Source: Gammaproteobacteria bacterium
GTDB lineage: Bacteria; Pseudomonadota; Gammaproteobacteria; Steroidobacterales; Foliamicaceae
Assembly (NCBI GenBank): GCA_026708965.1
Contig: JAPOTY010000024.1
Span: 84,785 to 148,784 of the forward strand
Direction: 5' to 3'
DNA length: 64,000 nucleotides
Part shown: positions 57,448 through 64,000 of the stretch, in pieces
How the letters are laid out: every line of letters begins with the position of its first letter
Numbering within the stretch: the stretch's first letter is position 1
The notes under the pieces: model-generated
The model's database searches: none
Seen by the model: the letters and a program-made list of their open reading frames with translations, nothing else
Told to the model about the DNA's origin: nothing
Program-made: the position numbers and the translations under genes

Positions 57448-60081
57448 CTATTCGCCCAGGCGCTCCTGAAGCCAGCCGGGAAGCGCGGCCAGCGCCTCGT
57501 CGAGCGCTTCCCCCCGCGGGCCGCCGCCTTGCGCGAAATCGGCGCGGCCGCCGCCCTTGCCGCCTAGGCGCTCGGCCACGAGGCGCGCCAAATCGCGAGC
57601 CGGGGCGCGCGCTTCCAGCACCTTGCTCACGCCGACCACCACTCGCGCCTTGCCGCCGCCGCCGCGGCTTCCAAGCACCACCACGGCCGGCGCGAATCGA
57701 TCCCGGTAGCGGTCCACGGCGCCGCGCATCGTATTCATGTCGGAATCGTCTTCGAGCCGCATGGCGATAAGATTCGCATCCGCCACCTTCGTGACCGGCG
57801 TTTCCGCCGCGCCGCCGCCCTCGGCAAGTTTCGCCTGCGCCTGCGCCAGCTTCTTCTCCAAGTCCTTGGCGCGGTTCACCAGGGCGGACAGCTTGTCCTC
57901 CGAATCGTCCGCCCCGCCCTTCAGCAGGCCAGACAGACGGCCCATCCGGCGGCGCAGGTTGCGAATCCAGTCCAGCGCCCGGGCGCCGGTGATCGCTTCG
58001 ATGCGGCGCACGCCGGCGGCCGCCGACGATTCCGACACGATCGCGAACAGGCCGATCTCGCCGGTGCGGGCCACATGGGTGCCGCCGCAAAGCTCCATGG
58101 AATAGCCGCCCAGCTTCAACACCCGCACATGCTCGGCGTAATCCTCTCCGGCCATCGCCAAAGCGCCGGCCTCAATGGCGTCTCCAAGCGGCATCTCAGT
58201 GGTTTCCGCAGCCTGGTTGGCCCGGATCTGCTCGTTGACCTGGTCCTCGATGCGGTCCAGATCGTCCGCCGAGACCGCCTCGAAATGCGAGAAATCGAAA
58301 CGCAGGCGGTCCGGCGCCACCAGCGAGCCTTTTTGCGCCACATGCTTCCCCAGCACTTGGCGCAGCGCCGCGTTCATCAGATGGGTGGCGGAGTGGTTCA
58401 GCACGATGGCGCGGCGGCGCTCGGCATCCACCTTGGCGGCCACTTCGTCGCCAACCCGCAAGGCGCCTTCCGCCACCACGCCGATATGGCAGCGGCCGGC
58501 CGGCAAGTTTTGCGTATCGCCCACATCGAAACGGCAATCCGCGCCAATAAGCGTTCCGGTATCGCCCACTTGGCCGCCGCTCTCCGCGTAGAACGGGGTG
58601 CGGTCCAGCACCACTTCGGCGGTCTCGCCTTTTTTCGCCTGATCGGCGTTCCCGCCGTCCACCCGGATGGCAACCACGCGGCCTGTGTCCTGCAAACGCT
58701 CGTAGCCCGTGAACCGGGTGGGCGGAATATCGGCTTGACCGTTGTCGGCGGCGGATGCGCCCGCGCCTTGCTGCTTGCCTGAAGCGCTCAGCCCCGAAGC
58801 GCCGCGCGAGCGCTCGCGCTGCTTGGCCATCGCGGCCTCGTAGCCCGGCATGTCCACGCTCATCCCGCGACTGCGGGCGATATCGGCGGTGAGGTCCACC
58901 GGGAAGCCGTAGGTGTCATGCAGCACAAAGGCCTGCTCGCCCGGAATCACATCGCCGCGCACCTTCTCCAAGGCCCGGTTCAGATAGCGCATGCCCTGCT
59001 CAAGCGTGGCCGCGAACCGTTCCTCCTCGCCTTTCAGCACGCGCTCGGCCAACCCCCTCGATTCCCTCAGCTCCGGGAAAGCCTCGCCCATGGCTTCTTC
59101 GATGGCCCCCACCATCCGGTGCAGGAAGGCATCGTTCACGCCGAGATCATGGCCGTGGCGCAGCGCCCGCCGAATAATGCGGCGCAGCACGTAGCCCCGC
59201 CCCTCGTTGGAGGGAAAAACGCCGTCAGCCACGAGGAACGCCGCGGCGCGCGCATGGTCGGCAATCACCTTGAGCGCGCTGGAATCGCGGTTGCTGGTCT
59301 GCGTGATCTCGGCGGCCGCGGCGATCAGGCCGCGGAACAGATCGATTTCGTAGTTGCTGCCCACGCCTTGCAGCACCGCCGCGGTGCGCTCCAGCCCCAT
59401 GCCGGTATCCACCGAGGGCTTCGGCAGGTCCATAAGACGGCCTTCGGCATCGCGGTCGTGCTGCATGAACACGAGGTTCCATATCTCCGCGAAGCGGTCG
59501 CCGTCCTCCTCCGCGCTGCCCGGCGGACCGCCGGCCACATCCGGGCCGTGGTCGTAGAAAATTTCCGAGCAAGGGCCGCAGGGGCCGGTATCGCCCATCG
59601 ACCAGAAATTGCCGGCACCGCCCAGCCGGATGATCCGCGAATCCCTTATTCCGGCTTCCTCCCGCCAGCACCGGGCCGCCTCGTCATCGCTATCGTAAAT
59701 GGTCACGAGCAGTTTTTCCGGCGCCAAGCCCAAGCCCTTGGTGACGAATTCCCAAGCCAGCCGCACCGCCTGCCGCTTGAAATAATCGCCGAAGCTAAAA
59801 TTGCCCAGCATCTCGAAGAAGGTGTGGTGGCGGGCGGTGTAGCCCACGTTTTCGAGATCGTTATGCTTGCCTCCGGCCCTCAGGCAGCGCTGCACGGTCA
59901 CGGCGCGCGGATAAGGCGCGGGCTCGCGGCCGAGAAAAATATCCTTGAACTGCACCATCCCGGCATTGGTGAACAGCAGCGTGGGATCGTTATGCGGCAC
60001 CAGCGGCGAGCCGGGCAGCCGCCGGTGGTCGTGGGCGGCGAAATAGTCAACGAAGGCGGAACGGATTTCGGCGGTCTTCAT
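57448..60081 (-). CDS. alaS: Alanine-tRNA ligase
   Basis: An 877-residue class II synthetase. ATG 60081 gives [20 protein letters not shown], the standard start; it overlaps the recX stop by four bases. Catalytic core (about 1-440) shows FTNAGMVQFKDIFLG, HHTFFEMLGNFSFGDYFK (motif 2 region) and GMGLERTAAVLQG (motif 3). The editing domain has the zinc-binding LNHSATHLM and CGGTHVART. A coiled-coil and C-Ala domain end the protein. Gene order recA-recX-alaS is conserved in many gammaproteobacteria. Confidence 0.98.
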   Translation of the reverse strand: MKTAEIRSAFVDYFAAHDHRRLPGSPLVPHNDPTLLFTNAGMVQFKDIFLGREPAPYPRAVTVQRCLRAGGKHNDLENVGYTARHHTFFEMLGNFSFGDYFKRQAVRLAWEFVTKGLGLAPEKLLVTIYDSDDEAARCWREEAGIRDSRIIRLGGAGNFWSMGDTGPCGPCSEIFYDHGPDVAGGPPGSAEEDGDRFAEIWNLVFMQHDRDAEGRLMDLPKPSVDTGMGLERTAAVLQGVGSNYEIDLFRGLIAAAAEITQTSNRDSSALKVIADHARAAAFLVADGVFPSNEGRGYVLRRIIRRALRHGHDLGVNDAFLHRMVGAIEEAMGEAFPELRESRGLAERVLKGEEERFAATLEQGMRYLNRALEKVRGDVIPGEQAFVLHDTYGFPVDLTADIARSRGMSVDMPGYEAAMAKQRERSRGASGLSASGKQQGAGASAADNGQADIPPTRFTGYERLQDTGRVVAIRVDGGNADQAKKGETAEVVLDRTPFYAESGGQVGDTGTLIGADCRFDVGDTQNLPAGRCHIGVVAEGALRVGDEVAAKVDAERRRAIVLNHSATHLMNAALRQVLGKHVAQKGSLVAPDRLRFDFSHFEAVSADDLDRIEDQVNEQIRANQAAETTEMPLGDAIEAGALAMAGEDYAEHVRVLKLGGYSMELCGGTHVARTGEIGLFAIVSESSAAAGVRRIEAITGARALDWIRNLRRRMGRLSGLLKGGADDSEDKLSALVNRAKDLEKKLAQAQAKLAEGGGAAETPVTKVADANLIAMRLEDDSDMNTMRGAVDRYRDRFAPAVVVLGSRGGGGKARVVVGVSKVLEARAPARDLARLVAERLGGKGGGRADFAQGGGPRGEALDEALAALPGWLQERLGE

Positions 60082-60557
60082 GGCTGCGGGTCCGAAAGCA
60101 GCGCCTGGGCCACCTGGCCCGAAGAGAAGCCCCGCCCTTGCAGGAACCGCGCCTGGCGCGCCCGCTCCGAGTGGTCGGCGGGCGGCGGGCCGCCGAAGCG
60201 CTTGCGGCGCGCCGCCGAAGCGCACAGTCCCCAATCGGCTTCAGCGCCGTCCAATGCCGCGTCGATCAGCCCGGCGCTCACGCCGCGCCGCATCAATTGC
60301 GCCCGGATCTTAAGCGGCCCTTGGCCGCGCTCCCTGCGGCTGCGCGAAAACACATCGGCGAACCGCGCATCGCTGAGCAAGCCGCGGGCGGCCAATGCTT
60401 GCAGCGCTTCCTCGACCTCGCCGGCCCCGTAGCCGCGGGCGGCCAGCTTGCCGCGCATCTCCGCCACCGAATGCTCGCGCCGGGCCAGCAGCCCCAGCCC
60501 CGCATCGAGAGGGGAACGTTCAGGCACCCGCAGCCTCGGCCGCCTCCTCCGCGGCAT
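60078..60557 (-). CDS. recX: Regulatory protein RecX
   Basis: A 159-residue helical repeat protein that inhibits or modulates RecA filaments. The conserved blocks are [40 protein letters not shown] and [20 protein letters not shown] (the most conserved RecX stretch), then [20 protein letters not shown] 60557 lies within the end of recA; GTG 60527, eight bases inside recA, would trim ten Arg/Pro-rich residues and is equally plausible. The stop overlaps the alaS start, so recA, recX and alaS form a compact operon. Confidence 0.93.
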   Translation of the reverse strand: MPRRRRPRLRVPERSPLDAGLGLLARREHSVAEMRGKLAARGYGAGEVEEALQALAARGLLSDARFADVFSRSRRERGQGPLKIRAQLMRRGVSAGLIDAALDGAEADWGLCASAARRKRFGGPPPADHSERARQARFLQGRGFSSGQVAQALLSDPQP

Positions 60558-61548
60558 TCCCGGCCCCCCGGATCTGCGCCTCGATCTCGTCGGCCACCTC
60601 CGGATTCTCGCTTAAGTAGCTGCGGGCCTTCTCCTTGCCCTGGCCGATATGGGCATCCTTGTAGCTGTACCAGGCGCCGGACTTCACGATCAGATTCCTC
60701 GACAGGCCCAAGTCGATGATCTCGCCGGCCCGCGACACGCCGTACTGGTTGCCGGTGAACAGGATATCGAACTCGGCCATCTTGAACGGCGGCGCCAGCT
60801 TGTTCTTAACCACCTTCACCCGGGTGCGGTTTCCGATAACCTCGTCGCTCTGCTTGATGGCGCCGATGCGCCGTATATCCAAGCGCACCGAGGAATAGAA
60901 TTTGAGCGCGTTGCCGCCGGTGGTGGTTTCCGGATTGCCGAACATCACGCCGATCTTTATGCGCAACTGGTTGATAAAAATCACGATAGTGTTGGAGCGC
61001 TTGATATTGCCGGTGAGCTTGCGAAGCGCCTGCGACATCAGCCGGGCATGCAGCCCCACATGGCTGTCGCCCATCTCGCCCTCGATCTCCGCCTTGGGCG
61101 TGAGCGCGGCCACCGAATCCACCACCACCACATCCACCGCGCCCGAGCGCACCAGCATATCGGTGATCTCCAGCGCCTGCTCGCCGGTGTCCGGCTGCGA
61201 AACCAGCAGGTCGTCCACATTGATGCCGAGGCGCCGGGCATAGACAGGATCGAGCGCGTGCTCGGCATCCACGAACGCGGCGGTGCCGCCGGCTTTCTGG
61301 CATTCCGCCACCACGCCCAGGGTGAGCGTGGTTTTGCCCGACGATTCCGGGCCGAATATCTCCACCACCCGTCCGCGCGGCAGGCCGCCTATCCCCAGCG
61401 CCAGATCCAGCGCCAGGCTGCCGGTGGAAACAACCTCCACGTCGCGCACCGCGCCGTCCCCGCCCAGCCGCATCACCGAGCCTTTCCCGTACTGCTTCTC
61501 GATTTGCGACAGCGCCGCCGCCAACGCCCGTTCCCGATTCTCATTCAT
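60520..61548 (-). CDS. recA: Recombinase RecA
   Basis: A 342-residue recombinase that forms nucleoprotein filaments for homologous recombination and SOS induction. ATG 61548 begins [20 protein letters not shown]. Walker A is GPESSGKTT, Walker [24 protein letters not shown]-binding loop 2 around [20 protein letters not shown]. The C-terminus is Ala/Glu-rich. No LexA-type operator was identified in the 229 bases upstream, although a CAATTG sequence occurs twice there. First gene of recA-recX-alaS. Confidence 0.99.
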   Translation of the reverse strand: MNENRERALAAALSQIEKQYGKGSVMRLGGDGAVRDVEVVSTGSLALDLALGIGGLPRGRVVEIFGPESSGKTTLTLGVVAECQKAGGTAAFVDAEHALDPVYARRLGINVDDLLVSQPDTGEQALEITDMLVRSGAVDVVVVDSVAALTPKAEIEGEMGDSHVGLHARLMSQALRKLTGNIKRSNTIVIFINQLRIKIGVMFGNPETTTGGNALKFYSSVRLDIRRIGAIKQSDEVIGNRTRVKVVKNKLAPPFKMAEFDILFTGNQYGVSRAGEIIDLGLSRNLIVKSGAWYSYKDAHIGQGKEKARSYLSENPEVADEIEAQIRGAGNAAEEAAEAAGA

Positions 61549-61777
61549 TATCCTGCACACTCCCGCATCTGCCTTCAAGCAGCGATTATTCCACAGCCGG
61601 AACCAATTGCAGCACAACAATTGTCCGAGTTACACAAGAAATAGCATGCGGCGGCATTTCCCGGCTTTGGCGCAGCCTGTTGCAATGCCGCTACCGCAAC
61701 GATCACAGCGGCGGCCTAATATGCGGTTTCAGCCGCATGGAACGGATTGAGTTGGCCTGAACGCGAAAACCTCCTGT
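61549..61777. other. recA upstream region
   Basis: A 229-base gap between the exporter gene end (61778) and recA. The recA promoter should be here on the minus strand. I see no CTGT-N8-ACAG box; the palindromic hexamer CAATTG occurs twice about 8 bases apart (near 61599 and 61614) within TTCAA/CCAATTGCAGCACAA. No intrinsic terminator with a T-run was found for either gene. Confidence 0.4.
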
Positions 61778-63817
61778 CTACACAAGCCGGATTATGCGAT
61801 CGGCCCGTTCGAGCACCCGCGCATGGTGGGTGACGGCAATAATCGTAGCGCCCGACCGCAACAGATTGTCCAGCACACGCTCTTGAAGAGTTTCATTCAA
61901 ATGCGCTGTTCCCTCGTCGAGGATCAGCAGCTTGGGGTTTCGGTAGATGGCGCGGGCGATCATGATCCGTTGACGCTGCCCGCCGGACAGCGTGGAGCCC
62001 ATGTGCCCAATAAGAGTCAGGTACTGCATCGGCATGCGCGCAATATCATCGTGGATGCATGCTTGCCGAGAGACCTCTTCGACCCGTTCCATATCAGCGC
62101 CGCTCTCGCCCACGGCGATGTTTTCAAACACAGACCCGGAGAACAAATCGTCATCCTGCATGACCACGCCGATTTGCCCGCGATAGTGGGCAGTGTCCAG
62201 TCTTTCGAGTTCAAGCCCGTCGATGAGTATTTGCCCCTCGGACGGGCGGAGAAGCTTGCATAGCAGCTTTACGAGCGTCGATTTTCCCGCGCCGGATTCG
62301 CCCTTTATGGCCACGAATTCCCCCGGCTTGGTATCCAGATCGAGCTTCTTGATTACCTCATATCCCTCGTCATAGCCGAAGGATACGGATCGAATATCCA
62401 CCGCTCCACGCAACTCGTGCTGAATACCCTCTTGCTCAGGCGAGGTTTCGCGCTCCTCCAAGGCGATGTCGGCGATACGCTCGCGGTGGAGCAGCAGAAT
62501 CCGCAGGTTGAGAGCGGCATTGATGAGCGCATGCACTCGCCCGCTGAACATGCCGCTGTAAGTCGTGAACGCCATCAGCATGCCAAGGGTGAATTCGCCA
62601 CTCACTACCTTTGAAGCGCCAAGCAGGAGCATCAGAACACTCTGGATGCTGCCGATGGATGAACCAGCGAATCCCAAATGAATGCGGAATCGGGCCAAGC
62701 GCGCCCCCGCGTTGATCGACTCAACGTAGCGCGCCCCCCAAGCATCTTCCCGGTGGGTTTCCGCTACCAGCAGCTTGATGGCGCGGTGACGCTCGATGTT
62801 CTCGATAAAGCTCGAGTTTTCCTGGGCTTTGGCGGCAATGGACTCATGCGTCAGATTGCGAAGCGGCGCGTACGTGCCGAGGTTTAAGCTCGCGAAAACG
62901 ACCAGAAATCCGCTCACAGCCAAGGTAAGTTCCCAAGAGTAGGCGAGAAGCACGCACAATGATCCAATAGCCATCAGCGCATCGACAAGCATGGCGAAAG
63001 CGCCCGTCATCAGGAACTGCCGGATAGGTTGGGTGGAGCCGAACCGCGACAGGATATCCCCCGTATGGCGGCCCTCAAACCAGGAATCCGGCAGCCGGAT
63101 CATGTGGTGGGCAAGGCCCGACACGATGCGGAAAGCCGAGGTGTTGCCCGCGAACTGAATAAGCAGCGACCGGAAATAGCCCACAGCCGCAGAGGTCAGG
63201 CCAATCAAGCCGAAGCCCACCGCGAGCGCCGCGATAATGTGCATATCGCCTTGGCGAATGCCCTGATCTATGGTGAACTGGGTGTTCAGCGGCATGACGA
63301 GCGCAAAAGCCTGCAACGCCACCGTCATTGCGAAAATCCCGCCAAGCGTGCCGCCGAGCCCGCGCAGGGACGACAGAAACGACGAGAACGCGATTACCTC
63401 CGCCTTCTTCTGGGGCTTGAAAGCGGGAGTGGGCGATAACTCCAGGGCGATGCCTGTAAACGCCTTGCCAAACTCATCCATTTCGATTTTGCGGCTGCCC
63501 ACAGCGGGATCAAGGATGCGCGCCGCCTTGCGATCAAGGGATTTCAGAACAACAAAATGATCCAGGTTCCAGTGCAGGATTGCAGGCGCGCGCAACTGCG
63601 GCAATTCGTCGATCTCCAAGCGCACCCCCCGGCACTTGAAGCCCATTACTTCCGCGAAATCGCGGATGTGCTTCAGACTGGAGCCGCGTTGCGAAACATG
63701 GAACCGAGAGCGGTACTCATGCAGCGAGGCGCGGTGTCCGTAGTAGCCCGCCACCATGGCCAAGCAGGCAAGCCCGCACTCGGCGCGGTCGGCTTGCATA
63801 ACCAATGGAATCCGCAT
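61778..63817 (-). CDS. Peptidase-containing ABC exporter (C39 domain; colicin V/RaxB type)
   Basis: A 679-residue inner-membrane exporter that clips leader peptides and exports the cargo. ATG 63817 begins MRIPLVMQADRAECGLACLA; Cys14 in the ECGLA motif is the C39 catalytic residue, with His in NLDHFVVLKS and Asp in ILDPAVGSRK completing the active site, so the protease looks intact. A six-helix membrane domain (about 150-420) follows. The ATPase has Walker A KGESGAGKST (near 506), signature LSGGQRQR and LLILDEGTAHLN, where Asn replaces the usual D-loop Asp. Longer in-frame starts overlap the preceding HlyD gene. No double-glycine precursor gene is visible; cargo unknown. Confidence 0.92.
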   Translation of the reverse strand: MRIPLVMQADRAECGLACLAMVAGYYGHRASLHEYRSRFHVSQRGSSLKHIRDFAEVMGFKCRGVRLEIDELPQLRAPAILHWNLDHFVVLKSLDRKAARILDPAVGSRKIEMDEFGKAFTGIALELSPTPAFKPQKKAEVIAFSSFLSSLRGLGGTLGGIFAMTVALQAFALVMPLNTQFTIDQGIRQGDMHIIAALAVGFGLIGLTSAAVGYFRSLLIQFAGNTSAFRIVSGLAHHMIRLPDSWFEGRHTGDILSRFGSTQPIRQFLMTGAFAMLVDALMAIGSLCVLLAYSWELTLAVSGFLVVFASLNLGTYAPLRNLTHESIAAKAQENSSFIENIERHRAIKLLVAETHREDAWGARYVESINAGARLARFRIHLGFAGSSIGSIQSVLMLLLGASKVVSGEFTLGMLMAFTTYSGMFSGRVHALINAALNLRILLLHRERIADIALEERETSPEQEGIQHELRGAVDIRSVSFGYDEGYEVIKKLDLDTKPGEFVAIKGESGAGKSTLVKLLCKLLRPSEGQILIDGLELERLDTAHYRGQIGVVMQDDDLFSGSVFENIAVGESGADMERVEEVSRQACIHDDIARMPMQYLTLIGHMGSTLSGGQRQRIMIARAIYRNPKLLILDEGTAHLNETLQERVLDNLLRSGATIIAVTHHARVLERADRIIRLV

Positions 63818-63842
63818 GGCTCGGACAGTTTGGCCGGGGCGG

Positions 63843-64000
63843 TCAGAGTCGGCGCGCGGCTCCTTGCAGCGGCTCCAGAGCCCATTCAACCAGTGTCCTC
63901 CGATTGATAACGACATCGGCTGTCAGGGTCATGCCAGGACGCAAGTTGGATTGCTGCCGGGGCGCGAGTTGAAATCCTTCCGGAAATTCAACATCGATCT
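63843..64000 (-). CDS. HlyD-family membrane-fusion protein, C-terminal part (5' end outside window)
   Basis: Only the last 52 codons are in the window. The frame reads FPEGFQLAPRQQSNLRPGMT then LTADVVINRRTLVEWALEPL and a short tail, the typical C-terminus of HlyD/RaxA/CvaA membrane-fusion proteins (L-x-P-G-M-x-x-x-A-x-I...R-x-L-x-x-x-L-x-x-P-L). It ends at TGA 63845-63843, 25 bases before the exporter ATG, and would link the inner-membrane exporter to an outer-membrane channel of the TolC type. Confidence 0.85.
   Translation of the reverse strand, partial: IDVEFPEGFQLAPRQQSNLRPGMTLTADVVINRRTLVEWALEPLQGAARRL

Noticed and set aside
1-64000. CRISPR arrays, rRNA genes, integrases, phage genes.
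   Set aside because: No regularly spaced repeats, no rRNA sequence and no recognisable integrase, transposase or phage structural protein were found on either strand.

Overview
The window is GC-rich DNA from a single chromosome, packed with bacterial housekeeping genes. RecA, RecX, AlaS, ParC/ParE, RadA, DusA, YaaA, XseB, single-chain methylmalonyl-CoA mutase and several TonB-dependent receptors together point to a Gram-negative proteobacterium. Gammaproteobacteria is the most likely class (inference from protein similarity and gene order; no rRNA is present). Non-ATG starts and 4-base stop/start overlaps are frequent. No CRISPR array or rRNA gene was seen; the only tRNA found is tRNA-Arg(ACG).

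Layout. 0-8.7 kb: the end of an acyltransferase, a DUF423 protein, and a tightly overlapping minus-strand propionate operon (mutase, pccB, pccA, and a MeaB chaperone fused to methylmalonyl-CoA epimerase), divergent from a ketopantoate-reductase-like gene. 8.7-18.4 kb: an oligopeptide ABC importer whose oppA is separated from oppB-oppC-oppDF by about 4.4 kb. That interval holds a 106-bp hairpin element, a beta-propeller gene, a vapBC relic, a methylase/endonuclease pair and a complete vapBC. 18.4-24.3 kb: a Rieske oxygenase, a DUF2235 hydrolase, an apparently exported methyltransferase, tRNA-Arg and a double-domain nitrilase. 24.3-31.3 kb: parE-parC, then the rubrerythrin / Fe-S protein / DUF3501 trio, and xseB. 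31.3-47.7 kb: an M19 dipeptidase, a TonB receptor, three unrelated-looking AAA ATPases (two of the AAA_14/DUF4143 type), a CorC-like protein, yaaA, radA, GTP-dependent PEP carboxykinase, dusA and a YbdK-type ligase. 47.8-57.4 kb: a probable hydantoin/cyclic-amide uptake and catabolic region (hyuA, hyuB, NCS1 permease, TonB receptor, racemase) with a pepsin-like aspartic protease embedded in it. 57.4-64 kb: alaS-recX-recA, then a type I exporter with a C39 protease domain and the tail of its HlyD partner.

How parts work together. Propionyl-CoA carboxylase, epimerase, mutase and its MeaB chaperone form a complete propionyl-CoA to succinyl-CoA route, and PEP carboxykinase could draw that carbon toward gluconeogenesis. 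Opp, M19 dipeptidase, nitrilase and TonB receptors suggest a peptide- and amide-scavenging lifestyle.

Most notable observations: (1) three copies of a 106-108 bp element with a conserved core and 29-nt terminal arms that differ between copies yet remain self-complementary within each copy; (2) the MeaB-epimerase fusion; (3) a restriction-modification/vapBC cargo splitting the opp operon and bounded by vapBC-derived direct repeats; (4) a secreted pepsin-family protease in a hydantoin-type operon; (5) a tandem nitrilase whose N-terminal half has lost catalytic residues; (6) a palindromic in-frame insertion in the reductase gene.
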